From the NCBI GenBank assembly GCA_937969505.1, contig CALBWA010000014.1, forward strand, positions 1 to 64,000: 64,000 bases of DNA, in the 5' to 3' direction. Both the position numbers and the translations under genes were made by a program. Below the pieces are notes generated by a model that made no database searches, was not told the DNA's origin, and saw nothing but the letters and a program-made list of their open reading frames with translations. Origin of the DNA: an uncultured Erythrobacter sp. Its GTDB lineage: Bacteria > Pseudomonadota > Alphaproteobacteria > Sphingomonadales > Sphingomonadaceae. Below are positions 45,979 to 54,790 of this stretch, in pieces (within the stretch, counting starts at the first letter, position 1; every line of letters starts with the position of its first letter).

Positions 45979-46797
45979 ATGCGTTTTTTGGCCTTGCTGG
46001 CGCTATGTTTGTCAGTCTTAGCACTGCCGGCCCATGCGGCGACAATCCCTGAACGACCTGATGGGCCGGTTCTGGATGCCGCCGAACTGTTGCCAGCAGA
46101 CAGCGAAGCTCAGTTGGAATCCAAACTGACGGACTACAACGCCGCGACTGGTCGTGCCGTAATTGTTGTTACTCTGGCGTCGCTAGAGGGAGAACCAGTT
46201 GACCTGCTCGCGCGTGATATTGCCGAAGCCTGGGGTGTATCCGGAACAGAAACGGAAGAAGGCGTGTTGCTTCTGGTCGCACCTAATGAAAAACAGGTCT
46301 GGATCACTACGGCAAGGGGCGTTCAAGACAGGCTGACTGATATCACGGCGGGTAGGATATACAGAGACACGCTGCGCCCAGCCTTCCGTGCGGGCGATTT
46401 TGATGGCGGTATTGCTGCAGCGGTTGATCAGATCATTGAGCGTCTTGACATGGCTCCAGCCGATGCGCGTGCAATCGCAGAAGCGGAGGCTGCGGCAGAG
46501 CAGTCCAGGGAAAATTCTGGCGGTTTCCCGTTCGGCTTGCTGATTTGGGGTGCGGTCATATTCTTCTTTTTCATATTGCCCATGATGCGCGGCCGTGGAC
46601 GCAAGCGGCGCTATCGCGGCGCTGGCAGCACGGCACGCGACATCATCCTGTGGGAAGTGGGTTCGGCCATTGTCCGCGGCGCGGTGAGCGGCGGCGATGA
46701 CTGGGGCGGCGGCGGTTTTGGTGGCGGCGGAGGCTTCGGTGGTTTCGGCGGCGGTGGCGGTGGCTTTAATGGCGGCGGTGCCGGAGGGGGTTGGTAA
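45979..46797 (+). CDS. TPM-domain membrane protein (YgcG-like) with Gly-rich tail
   Basis: 272 residues. A signal peptide ends near AHA-ATI. The TPM domain follows (VLDAAELLPADSEAQLESKL; AEAWGVSGTETEEGVLLLVAP), then one membrane segment (FGLLIWGAVIFFFFILPMM) and a tail made almost only of Gly with Phe, ending GGAGGGW. The family shape (export signal, TPM, membrane anchor, Gly-rich C-terminus) is standard for YgcG. It has been linked to phosphatase activity and photosystem repair in plants, but the bacterial role is open. Middle gene of the lemA cluster. Confidence 0.92.
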   Translation: MRFLALLALCLSVLALPAHAATIPERPDGPVLDAAELLPADSEAQLESKLTDYNAATGRAVIVVTLASLEGEPVDLLARDIAEAWGVSGTETEEGVLLLVAPNEKQVWITTARGVQDRLTDITAGRIYRDTLRPAFRAGDFDGGIAAAVDQIIERLDMAPADARAIAEAEAAAEQSRENSGGFPFGLLIWGAVIFFFFILPMMRGRGRKRRYRGAGSTARDIILWEVGSAIVRGAVSGGDDWGGGGFGGGGGFGGFGGGGGGFNGGGAGGGW

Positions 46798-46800
46798 GCA

Positions 46801-47478
46801 ATGGGACGCTATCTGGACGCGGACAAGCACAAGATCGTCAGCGATGCGGTTGCCGCAGCTGAGCTCACAACCTCTGGCGAGATCGTCACCGTGCTGGCTG
46901 ACCGCAGCGATGGCTACACCGATGTCGTCCTGCTCTGGGCAGCAGCAGCAGCCTTTACCGCGATGAGCCTGTTTGCCTTGTTCCCCCTACCCTTCCTCGA
47001 ATTGTGGGACAGCCTGATTGGTGGCTGGTCGCATGAATGGACCACCGGCGAGCTGGCCAGCATGACCATCGCGCTAGGTCTGATTGCCTTTGTCCTGGTG
47101 TGGGCTGTGCAATTGTACGAACCGCTGAAGTTTGCGCTAATTCCCGCGCCCGTTCGTACGTCGCGCGTCCATCAGCAGGCCATCAAGCACTTCAAGGTTG
47201 GCGCAGAGCGCCGCACCCATGGCCGAACCGGCATCCTGATCTATCTCTCCATGCGCGAACATCGGGCGGAGATCGTCGCTGATGAACCCATTGCAGAAAA
47301 AGTCAGCGCCGATGTGTGGGGCAATGCGATGTCCGACATGCTGGTAGAAATCCGCAAGGGATGCATAGCCGAGGGCTTGACTGCCGGTGTGCGCGATGTT
47401 GGCGAGGTTTTGAGCGAACACTTCCCCCGTGCAGAAGATGACGAAAACGAGCTTCCCGATCGCCTGATCGAAGTCTAA
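46801..47478 (+). CDS. Second TPM-domain membrane protein
   Basis: 225 residues, 3 bp after the first TPM gene. An N-terminal TPM-like helix pair (DADKHKIVSDAVAAAELTTSGEIVTVL) is interrupted by two membrane segments (about 42-65 and 84-105). The rest of the domain then follows (RTHGRTGILIYLSMREHRAEIVADE and later CIAEGLTAGVRDVGEVL). This split arrangement is typical of the companion gene of YgcG in lemA clusters. The function is unknown; the active side is likely cytoplasmic. Confidence 0.88.
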   Translation: MGRYLDADKHKIVSDAVAAAELTTSGEIVTVLADRSDGYTDVVLLWAAAAAFTAMSLFALFPLPFLELWDSLIGGWSHEWTTGELASMTIALGLIAFVLVWAVQLYEPLKFALIPAPVRTSRVHQQAIKHFKVGAERRTHGRTGILIYLSMREHRAEIVADEPIAEKVSADVWGNAMSDMLVEIRKGCIAEGLTAGVRDVGEVLSEHFPRAEDDENELPDRLIEV

Positions 47479-47488
47479 GCCCGCTTGC

Positions 47489-48037
47489 ATGAGCGATCCG
47501 GATCAAAACGCCGTCGAGCACATCGTCTGGCAAGGCAAATTCATCACTGCAAAAACTCGCGGCCGCTGGGAGTATGTCGGCAGAGCCCGAGATATTCGCG
47601 CCGCTGCAATCCTGGCGGTGGATGACGGGCACATTCTTCTGGTCGAGCAATATCGCGTGCCACTGGGTCGCAATTGCCTGGAACTGCCCGCCGGGCTGAT
47701 CGGCGATGAAGGCGGCAGCGAAGGCGAAGATGATCTGGATGCAGCCGCGCGAGAGCTGGAGGAGGAAACCGGCTACCGCGCCGATACTCTGGAAAATTGC
47801 GGCCAGTTCTACTCCTCGCCAGGCATGGTCAGCGAAAGTTTCACTCTGGTTCGGGCCAGCGGATTGACCAAGGTGGGCCCCGGCGGAGGTGTGGCGGGCG
47901 AGAATATCACCGTCCACCGCGTCGCGCTCGGCTCGCTGTCTGAATTTATCGCCGAAAAGCGCCACGAAGGTTGCGGGATCGACGTCCGCATGCTGATGGC
48001 CTTGGGACAACAATTGATAAGCGGAGAGAGCACATGA
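47489..48037 (+). CDS. Nudix hydrolase, ADP-ribose pyrophosphatase-like
   Basis: 182 residues. The Nudix helix is visible as EDDLDAAARELEEETGYRA (E-x7-REL-x-EE-x-TG); the loop before it is a little longer than the consensus. The LVEQYRVPLGRNCLELPAGLIGDEGG stretch before it (key part EQYRVP and ELPAGLIG) is typical of ADP-ribose or nucleotide-sugar pyrophosphatases. Its stop overlaps the SDR start (ATGA). It follows the TPM genes by 10 bp, possibly in the same transcript. Confidence 0.9.
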   Translation: MSDPDQNAVEHIVWQGKFITAKTRGRWEYVGRARDIRAAAILAVDDGHILLVEQYRVPLGRNCLELPAGLIGDEGGSEGEDDLDAAARELEEETGYRADTLENCGQFYSSPGMVSESFTLVRASGLTKVGPGGGVAGENITVHRVALGSLSEFIAEKRHEGCGIDVRMLMALGQQLISGEST

Positions 48038-48816
48038 CAGGACGCGTAGCAGGCAAGATGGCGATGGTAACCGGCGCAGCCCAGGGCCTGGGGGCAGCGC
48101 ACAGTGCCTTGCTCGCTCAGGAAGGTGCGCGCGTACTGTGCACCGACATCAACGGAGCCGGCGCTGAAGAAACAGCCGCCGCCATTAACAGCGCATGCGG
48201 CGCTGGAACCGCCTTTGGCATGCAGCATGACGTTACCGACCCATCCGCATGGGAAACTGCGGTCGATGCCGCTCGTCAGGAGATCGGCGGGCTCAACGTA
48301 TTGGTCAACAATGCTGGAATCGGCGTGCCGGGCAATATCGAGCAGTGCGACTTCGACGACTGGAAACGCTGTTTCTCGATCAATGTGGATTCAATCTTCC
48401 ACGGCTGCCAGAAAGCGCTGCCGCTGATGCGTGAACATGCGCCCGGCTCGATCATCAACATCAGTTCGATTGCCGGCCTGATCGCCAGCGACACCATGCC
48501 CGCCTATAATGCGTCCAAGGCTGCGGTGTGGATGCTGTCCAAATCCATCGCCCTCCATTGCGCGAAGAAGCAGATGCAAATCCGCTGCAATTCGGTGCAC
48601 CCCACCTTTGTCGACACGCCCATTCTTGATGGAACGGCCAAATCGAGCGGGCTTGATAAGGATGTGCTGATGGAAAAGCTGGCGCGTCAGATCCCGCTCA
48701 AATTTGTCGGCGAACCCAATGATATCGCCAATGCGGTGCTGTATCTGGCCAGCGATGAAAGCCGCTTCATGACAGGCGCGGAACTGAAGCTGGACGGCGG
48801 CATTTCGGCGATGTGA
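48034..48816 (+). CDS. Short-chain dehydrogenase/reductase
   Basis: 260 residues from the ATG at 48034, with GGAGAG 6 bases upstream. The classical SDR motifs are TGAAQGLG (cofactor), NNAG, and Ser in ISSIAGL with YNASK. Asp at the end of the second strand (VLCTDIN) points to NAD(H) rather than NADP(H). The family acts on alcohols, ketones or steroids; the substrate is not evident. Coupled to the Nudix gene. Confidence 0.9.
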   Translation: MTGRVAGKMAMVTGAAQGLGAAHSALLAQEGARVLCTDINGAGAEETAAAINSACGAGTAFGMQHDVTDPSAWETAVDAARQEIGGLNVLVNNAGIGVPGNIEQCDFDDWKRCFSINVDSIFHGCQKALPLMREHAPGSIINISSIAGLIASDTMPAYNASKAAVWMLSKSIALHCAKKQMQIRCNSVHPTFVDTPILDGTAKSSGLDKDVLMEKLARQIPLKFVGEPNDIANAVLYLASDESRFMTGAELKLDGGISAM

Positions 48817-48880
48817 ATAGACTTGCAGAGAGCGCGCAATTTCGGGCCAATCAGGCCTGCAAGCGAGAGTTAGAACACAC

Positions 48881-48907
48881 AAAAAGAGAGGGGCCAGTTG
48901 GCCCCTC
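48881..48907 (-). terminator. Rho-independent terminator of pspC (minus strand)
   Basis: Perfect stem GAGGGGCC / GGCCCCTC with loop AGTT on the plus strand; read on the minus strand it is followed by TCTTTTTGTG. It is about 65 bp past the pspC stop and may also help end the SDR transcript. Confidence 0.8.
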
Positions 48908-48924
48908 CCGGTTGTTCAAACTCG

Positions 48925-48971
48925 GTGCGTAGCGGTCCGAAAAACCGGGTTACCGCTTTAACGCTACGCAC
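48925..48971. repeat. 10-bp inverted repeat flanking the pspC stop
   Basis: GTGCGTAGCG at 48925-48934 and CGCTACGCAC at 48962-48971 form a perfect inverted repeat around 27 bases, with a second pairing AGCGGT/ACCGCT inside. It lies directly after the pspC stop. It has no U-run; it may act with the following terminator. Confidence 0.6.
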
Positions 48972-49190
48972 TCAGTCGAAGATCAATGCCATGGCGATAT
49001 AGACCAGGGCTGCTGTGCCAACGCTCAAAAAGGCGCCAACGACAAATCCCAGTCGAACGACCAGCGGGTCAATGCCGGCATAGTTGGCGATACCGCCGCA
49101 AACGCCGAAGACCTTGGCATTGTGCTTGTCGAGTGAAAGCGAACTTGACGGCGAACCCCCGTTCATATTGCTTTTGTCGATGTTGCTCAT
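48972..49190 (-). CDS. pspC: PspC-domain protein
   Basis: 72 residues. The PspC core is VFGVCGGIANYAGIDPLVVRLGFV followed by one strong membrane segment ending in ALVYIAMALIFD (key part GVCGGIANY). In enterobacteria PspC belongs to the phage-shock membrane-stress response; here only the minimal domain is present and no pspA/pspB is next to it. The start overlaps the stop of the upstream mini-protein by ATGA, so the two are translationally coupled. Confidence 0.92.
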   Translation of the reverse strand: MSNIDKSNMNGGSPSSSLSLDKHNAKVFGVCGGIANYAGIDPLVVRLGFVVGAFLSVGTAALVYIAMALIFD

Positions 49191-49312
49191 GCCAGAATTC
49201 CAGCAGGGCTGGCAGGGATGATTGCCGTGGCGAAGAAGACTGCCGAAATGGCCAGGGCGGATACAGCGGCAAAGACACGGCTGCCGGATTCAGAATTGAA
49301 GAACATTGTCAT
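49187..49312 (-). CDS. Mini-protein 1, 41 residues, one hydrophobic helix
   Basis: The ATG at 49312 has AAGGAGT directly upstream. The product starts MTMFFNSESGSRVFAA, has one hydrophobic stretch of about 20 residues and ends IIPASPAGILA. It is a paralogue of the next gene: the last 27 residues are identical. The stop overlaps the pspC start as ATGA. I do not recognise the family. A membrane peptide coupled to the stress protein PspC is the simplest reading. Confidence 0.8.
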   Translation of the reverse strand: MTMFFNSESGSRVFAAVSALAISAVFFATAIIPASPAGILA

Positions 49313-49335
49313 ACTCCTTGTATTGGGTTTCGGGC

Positions 49336-49455
49336 TTAGGCGAGGATGCCAGCAGGCGATGCAGGAATGATCGCAGTGGCGAAAAATACGGCTGAGATTG
49401 CCAGGGCGGATACAGCTGCGAAGAACCGGCTGCCTGTGTCTGAAGTGGTAAACAT
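49336..49455 (-). CDS. Mini-protein 2, 39 residues, paralogue of mini-protein 1
   Basis: The ATG at 49455 has CAGGAGA about 9 bases upstream. The product starts MFTTSDTGSRFFAAVSA and ends IIPASPAGILA, with one hydrophobic helix. The two paralogues differ in the first 8-13 residues, and their DNA differs at many third positions, which indicates selection on the protein and not a fresh duplication. 23 bp separate this stop from the mini-protein 1 start. Both are too short for a 60-codon filter. Confidence 0.8.
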   Translation of the reverse strand: MFTTSDTGSRFFAAVSALAISAVFFATAIIPASPAGILA

Positions 49456-49680
49456 GATTTAAAATCTCCTGTTGCTTGTTTGTTGGGCTTGTTCGTGCCC
49501 GATGTCTGAATGATTGCAGGAGGCGTGCCAAAATTCGAAAATGGCGGAATTCTGCGCTTTTCTGAATTTTTGTTCAGGTTCGCCCTGTTCATCAATCCGA
49601 AAGGTTAGGAATTTTCACCAACATTTAGATATGCGCATTTTCGTGGCACAATCAGCCCGCAATGCTAGGCAGGTATCTCC

Positions 49681-50757
49681 ATGGCGCTCGACCGAATTTC
49701 CCTATCCCATTTCCGCAATCACAAGCTGACGCAGCTCGATGAAACGCGCGCCTTCAACCTGCTGATTGGCGACAATGGAGCGGGCAAAACCAACATTCTT
49801 GAGGCTTTGTCGCTACTGGCCCCGGGTAAGGGCCTGCGCCGTGCTGCTTTGCCGGATATCGCCGGGCCACACGGCAACGGAGGGTTCGCTGTGGGGGCAA
49901 GCTTGCGCGAGTCCGGTCACCACAGCGCCCGTCTGGGAACCTATGTCGAAACTGATCAGCCGCGTCGCAAGAATGTCCGCATCAATGGGAGCGACGCCCG
50001 GACCACCGAGCTGGGGGAATGGCTGGCGATCAGCTGGCTGACCCCGGCGATGGACGGGTTGTTCATGGACAGCGCCGGCGCGCGGCGCCGCTATATTGAC
50101 AGACTGGCTCTGGCGATTGACCCGTCGCACGGACGCAATGTTGCCCGTTATGAGGCGGCCCTGCGAGAGCGGAATAAGCTGCTTGAAACCGGTGGTGAGG
50201 CAAGCTGGCTTGACGCGATTGAAGCGCAGGCGGCGGACCATGGCGCTCTGGTGGCAGCAGGCCGGGTCGCGCTGATTGCGGAATTGGGCGAAGCCTTGTC
50301 CGCCCTTCCCGATGAACCGTTTGCCCGTCCGATTGTGACCTATCTCGCTGGTGGCCCATCAGACCGTTCACAACTGCAAAGCGAATTTCAATCGGGTCGC
50401 GCGCGCGATCGGGCCGCCGGGCGCGCCCTTTCGGGCCCGCAGCGTGATGATCTTCATATTGTGATGGCAGGGTCTGGCCAGATTGCAGCGTCGTGCTCCA
50501 CCGGCGAGCAGAAGGCGATGCTGATTGCGATCACCCTTGCCCACGCAGAACTGGCCGCTCAGGGTAGACCAAGTGTTTTGTTGCTCGATGAAGTGGCCGC
50601 CCATCTTGATCCGGTCCGCCGTGCAGCGCTGTTCGAACGGTTGGCAGGGGCCGGCGTGCAATGCTGGATCACCGGGACCGAACGCGCGCCGTTCAGCGAG
50701 ATCGGACAGGCCGCAGCGGTCTGGACTGTCGCCCAAGGCACGGTGTCGCGCGACTAG
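49681..50757 (+). CDS. recF: DNA replication and repair protein RecF
   Basis: 358 residues. Walker A is GDNGAGKTN (about 30-38), the ABC-type signature is in SCSTGEQKA, and Walker B is VLLLDEVAAHLD. RecF is an SMC-like ATPase that loads RecA at single-strand gaps together with RecO and RecR. It is not next to dnaA, dnaN or gyrB here, unlike in many bacteria. Its last four bases overlap the end of the convergent tesA gene. Confidence 0.97.
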   Translation: MALDRISLSHFRNHKLTQLDETRAFNLLIGDNGAGKTNILEALSLLAPGKGLRRAALPDIAGPHGNGGFAVGASLRESGHHSARLGTYVETDQPRRKNVRINGSDARTTELGEWLAISWLTPAMDGLFMDSAGARRRYIDRLALAIDPSHGRNVARYEAALRERNKLLETGGEASWLDAIEAQAADHGALVAAGRVALIAELGEALSALPDEPFARPIVTYLAGGPSDRSQLQSEFQSGRARDRAAGRALSGPQRDDLHIVMAGSGQIAASCSTGEQKAMLIAITLAHAELAAQGRPSVLLLDEVAAHLDPVRRAALFERLAGAGVQCWITGTERAPFSEIGQAAAVWTVAQGTVSRD

Positions 50758-51491
50758 CCAGCCGGTTCGGTTTCGCTCTCGGGAATGGCGGCGATGACTT
50801 CGTCCACCGTCTCAGCCACCAGCAATTCAATGCCATTTTCGGTCGGGTGAATACGGTCAGCCTGGATAAGATCCGGCCTTGCAGCCACGGGAGCAACCCA
50901 GAACGGGATCAGATCGACCCCATATTCTGAGGCGAGATCGGAATAGATCGCATCGAAATCGGCCTGATATTCCGGCCCGAAGTTGGGCGGTGCCTTCATC
51001 CCCATCAGCAGCACATCGATGCCACGTGCCTGCGCACCTTCGATCATCGCAGTGAGATTGGCGCGCGTTTGCGCAGGCTCTATCCGGCGCAGCAAGTCGT
51101 TGCCACCCAACTCGAGTATGAGCAGATCGGGCGTGTCATCTTGCCCGTTGAGCGTGAATTCAAAGCGCTGCAGGCCGGCAGCGCTCGTGTCGCCCGAAAC
51201 CCCGGCGTTGCGCACCTTGGCATTAATCCCGCGTGCCCTTAGCGCGTTTTGCAATTTGGCCGGATAGCTATCGGCCGGATCAACATTGTACCCGGCAAAC
51301 AAACTGTCCCCGAAAGCCAGAATGCTTTTTTCCGGACCCATCACGGGGACTACTGCGTTGGCTATTGGATCGGAGGGTGTTGTCTCCTCAGGGTTGGCCG
51401 TTGGTGCCTCGCTGCCGCAAGCAGCAAGAGCCAATGCAACCACGGGAGCCATCAGACGTTTCGACCAACGACTTACACTATTATGTGACAT
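50754..51491 (-). CDS. tesA: TesA/arylesterase-like GDSL lipoprotein
   Basis: 245 residues from the ATG at 51491 (ATG at 51503 or TTG at 51512 are alternatives). The signal sequence ends in LAAC, a lipobox. The SGNH blocks are visible: AFGDSLFAGY (Ser), GVSGDTS (Gly), GGNDLL (Asn) and DRIHPTENG (Asp, His). The enzyme hydrolyses thioesters or esters in the periplasm. It is divergent from an ybbA-ybbP pair, the same arrangement as in E. coli, which supports orthology. The lipid anchor differs from the soluble E. coli enzyme. Confidence 0.92.
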   Translation of the reverse strand: MSHNSVSRWSKRLMAPVVALALAACGSEAPTANPEETTPSDPIANAVVPVMGPEKSILAFGDSLFAGYNVDPADSYPAKLQNALRARGINAKVRNAGVSGDTSAAGLQRFEFTLNGQDDTPDLLILELGGNDLLRRIEPAQTRANLTAMIEGAQARGIDVLLMGMKAPPNFGPEYQADFDAIYSDLASEYGVDLIPFWVAPVAARPDLIQADRIHPTENGIELLVAETVDEVIAAIPESETEPAG

Positions 51492-51529
51492 GTCTTGTTC
51501 CATAGGTTTCAATATGCCATCGGATTACC

Positions 51530-52249
51530 GTGACTGATACCCCTGACAAGCCCGAAAATCGGCAACTCGCCATATCTGCGCGCCAATTGACCCTGTCGCT
51601 CGGCTCCGAAACCGCGCCGGTCGACATCTTGCGCGGGATCGACCTCGATATCCATGAAGGCGAGATTGTCGCCCTGCTCGGCCCTTCGGGATCAGGTAAG
51701 AGCTCGCTCATGGCCGTCCTGTCCGGACTGGAACGGGCCAGTTCGGGCGAACTGACCGTTGCGGGACAGGATTTCACCTCGCTGGATGAGGATGGATTGG
51801 CGCAGGCCCGGCGCGGCCGTATCGGCATCGTCCTGCAGGCGTTTCACCTCCTGCCAACCATGACAGCTGCCGAAAACGTCGCCACACCGATGGAGCTCAA
51901 CGGCGCTGGTGATGTGCGCGAGCGGGCCGAGCAGGAGCTGGGCTATGTCGGTCTTGGCCACCGCGTCACCCACTACCCCACCCAGCTTTCCGGGGGTGAA
52001 CAGCAACGCGTTGCCATCGCCCGGGCCATTGCTCCGCGCCCACAACTGATCTTCGCTGACGAGCCGACAGGCAATCTGGATGTCGCGACCGGGCACGAGA
52101 TTATCGAACTGCTGTTTGCACGCTGCGCTGAAACCGGCGCAACCTTGCTGGTGATCACCCACGACCCCGAGCTTGCCGAACGTTGCGGCCGTGTGATCAC
52201 GCTGGCCGATGGCAAGATCGCCAGCGATACACGCGGCTCTGCTGCGTGA
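51530..52249 (+). CDS. ybbA: ABC transporter ATPase, YbbA/LolD-like
   Basis: 239 residues from a GTG start. Walker A is GPSGSGKSS, the signature LSGGEQQRVAIARAI and Walker B LIFADEPTGNLD are intact. It belongs to the MacB/LolD type of mechanotransmission ABC ATPases. It overlaps the permease gene by GTGA and is divergent from tesA. The transported substrate is unknown; an export or extraction role in the envelope is likely. Confidence 0.94.
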   Translation: MTDTPDKPENRQLAISARQLTLSLGSETAPVDILRGIDLDIHEGEIVALLGPSGSGKSSLMAVLSGLERASSGELTVAGQDFTSLDEDGLAQARRGRIGIVLQAFHLLPTMTAAENVATPMELNGAGDVRERAEQELGYVGLGHRVTHYPTQLSGGEQQRVAIARAIAPRPQLIFADEPTGNLDVATGHEIIELLFARCAETGATLLVITHDPELAERCGRVITLADGKIASDTRGSAA

Positions 52250-54786
52250 GCGCATCGTCCGCCACCTTGTCATGGGGCGCAGCCTGGCGCATCGCCCGGC
52301 GCGACCTCAATGCCCGCTTTCGCGGTCTGCGCCTTTTGCTGGTGTGCATTTTCCTCGGCACCGGGGCGCTGGCGGCCATCGGGACGCTGACCTCTGCCAT
52401 TGAAGGCGAGTTGGAAGGCAGCGGCCAGACCATTCTGGGCGGCGATCTGGAGGTCGAGATCTGGCAGCGCGGGTTGAGCGAGGAGGAATTGTCCTTCCTC
52501 ACTCAATATGGCGAGATTTCCGGCGGCACCCGCTTGCAGGCGATGGCCACGGTTCCCGATGGCGCGGCCCCGGTCGAGCTGAAGGCGGTCGACCAGAACT
52601 GGCCGCTCTATGGCACATTCACTCTGACCGATGGCACCGCTGTTGGTGCACCATCCGGCAATCAGGCCTTTGTTGCACAAGGCGCACTTGATCGGTTGGG
52701 CATTGAAACCGGTGACACCTTCACCGTCGGCACGGTCGAGCTGACCGCCACCGGTGTGATCGGCAAAGAGCCGGATCGCTTGTCTGAAGGGTTTCAACTC
52801 GGCCCGACAGTGATCGTGGCCGAGGACGTCCCTGGCGCAGCCGGACTACTGCAACCCGGATCGCTTTATGAAAGCAAATATCGCATCGCCTTCAGCGACT
52901 CTTCGCTCGATCCGGAGACAGTCGAAAGCGCCCTAAACGACCAGTTTCCCAACGCTGGATATGATTTTCGTTCGCGTGATCGCGCCTCCCCCGGAGCTGA
53001 TCGGTTTGTCGGGCGAATGGGCGATTTCCTGACGCTGGTTGGACTTGCCGCATTGGTGATTGCCGGGATCGGCATTGCAGGCGGTGTCTCATCCTATCTC
53101 GAGGCGCGGCGGGGCAGCATCGCCACGCTCAAGGTTCTGGGTGCATCCTCGGGCGACATTCTTCGTATTTACGCCCTGCAGGTGGGTGTTGCAGCGATCA
53201 TCGGCAGCCTTGCGGGCCTCGCCGTGGGCGTGCTTGTCACGCCTCTTCTAGGAGCAGCCCTGCAAGGCTTGTTGCCCGTCGAGAGCGGCTTTGTGATCGA
53301 GCCTGCCCCGCTCCTGCTGGCCGCCAGTTATGGTCTGTTGGTCGCCTTTGCCTTTGCCGCCACGCCGCTGCTCCGCGCGCGAACTTTTCCCGCGATGGCG
53401 CTGATGCGGTCTGGCGTGGCGCCATTGACGCGCGATCGGCGAGCCTTGGCTTGGACCGCAGCGGGTATCGTGACGATCTGCGTGCTTGCCATCGTCACCA
53501 CATCGCAACCTTTGCTGTCAGGCGGCTTCCTGCTCGGCGCCGGTGGAGCCTTGCTGCTGCTTGCGGGTCTGGGGCTTGCGATCCAGCGCCTTGCCCGCGC
53601 CATTCCCCGCCCTTCCAATCCGCTTCTGCGCAGCGCGCTATCCAACCTCCACCGTCCCGGCGCGCCCACTGGCGCTCTGGTGACCGCGCTGGGCTTCGGT
53701 CTTGCCTCTTTTGTGCTGCTGGCCGCTGTTCAGAGCGCGATCGACGGCAATATCGAACGCAGCGTCCCGCAACAGGCTCCGGACTATTTCGCGCTGGATG
53801 TGCCGGTCGCTCAGGAAGCGGAATTCCGCATCCTGGTGGACAAAAACGCGGCCGGTGCCGAAGTTATGACTGTCCCGACGTTGCGCGGCGCTGTGCTGGC
53901 CTTTGGCCCGCGCGACAATATGCAGCGCGTAGCCGATCTGGAGCGCATTCCTGACGGCGCGTGGGCGCTAAGGGGCGAACGCGGCATCACCTATTCCGAT
54001 ACACTGCCGCAGGGCAATCGCCTGGTGGAAGGGGAATGGTGGGACGCAGAGCAAGACAGCGAGCCGCTGGTCTCCATTGACGAGGAATTTGCCAATGCGG
54101 CCGGCCTGGAGATCGGTGATTATCTGACCATCGGTATTCTGGGTACAGAACGCGATGTGCGCATTGCCAATCTGCGCCAGATCGAATGGGAGAACATGGG
54201 CTTCAACTTCGTCATGGTCTTTTCCCGCAGTGCGATCGCCGATGCCCCGCACAATCTGTCGGCAACAATCAGCCTGCCACAGGCGCAGTCTGATGATGAC
54301 CGCGGTCAATTGCTGCGCGACATGGTGCGCCAATTCCCGTCAAGCTCGGTCATCGAGGTGGGCGACATCCTGACGCAGGCCCGAACCATTCTGGAACAGG
54401 TCGGGCTGGCCACGCTGGCTGCTGCCTCCGTTGCCGTTCTGGCTGGCCTCGCCGTCCTGATGGGGGCGATTGCCGCAGCCCGCGCATCGCGCATGTATGA
54501 TACGGTTGTTCTGCGGGTGCTGGGCGCGAGCCGCCGTCAGATCTTGCTGATGCAATTGGCTGAATACGGCATACTTGCTTTGCTGCTGGCTCTGGTTGCC
54601 CTTGGCCTCGGATCAAGCCTTGCCTGGGTTATTATCACGCAGTTGTTCGAATTTGATTGGTTGCCCGACTGGAGCGAGATCCTCGGCGTGCTTGGCCTTG
54701 GCCTTGCCATCGTAATGGGTTTTGCACTGGCCGGCTCGCTTCCATTGCTGAAAGCGAAACCGGCCCGCGCCTTGCGCGAATTATAG
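52246..54786 (+). CDS. ybbP: FtsX-like ABC permease, YbbP type
   Basis: 846 residues from a GTG that overlaps the ybbA stop. An N-terminal membrane segment (LLLVCIFLGTGALAAIG) is followed by a large periplasmic domain, and FtsX-type membrane bundles occur near 265-395 and 730-840. The total shape (about ten helices, two periplasmic domains) is the YbbP class. It probably works with YbbA and TesA at the envelope. The stop is 4 bp from the convergent RDD gene. Confidence 0.93.
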   Translation: MSASSATLSWGAAWRIARRDLNARFRGLRLLLVCIFLGTGALAAIGTLTSAIEGELEGSGQTILGGDLEVEIWQRGLSEEELSFLTQYGEISGGTRLQAMATVPDGAAPVELKAVDQNWPLYGTFTLTDGTAVGAPSGNQAFVAQGALDRLGIETGDTFTVGTVELTATGVIGKEPDRLSEGFQLGPTVIVAEDVPGAAGLLQPGSLYESKYRIAFSDSSLDPETVESALNDQFPNAGYDFRSRDRASPGADRFVGRMGDFLTLVGLAALVIAGIGIAGGVSSYLEARRGSIATLKVLGASSGDILRIYALQVGVAAIIGSLAGLAVGVLVTPLLGAALQGLLPVESGFVIEPAPLLLAASYGLLVAFAFAATPLLRARTFPAMALMRSGVAPLTRDRRALAWTAAGIVTICVLAIVTTSQPLLSGGFLLGAGGALLLLAGLGLAIQRLARAIPRPSNPLLRSALSNLHRPGAPTGALVTALGFGLASFVLLAAVQSAIDGNIERSVPQQAPDYFALDVPVAQEAEFRILVDKNAAGAEVMTVPTLRGAVLAFGPRDNMQRVADLERIPDGAWALRGERGITYSDTLPQGNRLVEGEWWDAEQDSEPLVSIDEEFANAAGLEIGDYLTIGILGTERDVRIANLRQIEWENMGFNFVMVFSRSAIADAPHNLSATISLPQAQSDDDRGQLLRDMVRQFPSSSVIEVGDILTQARTILEQVGLATLAAASVAVLAGLAVLMGAIAAARASRMYDTVVLRVLGASRRQILLMQLAEYGILALLLALVALGLGSSLAWVIITQLFEFDWLPDWSEILGVLGLGLAIVMGFALAGSLPLLKAKPARALREL

Positions 54787-54790
54787 CGCC

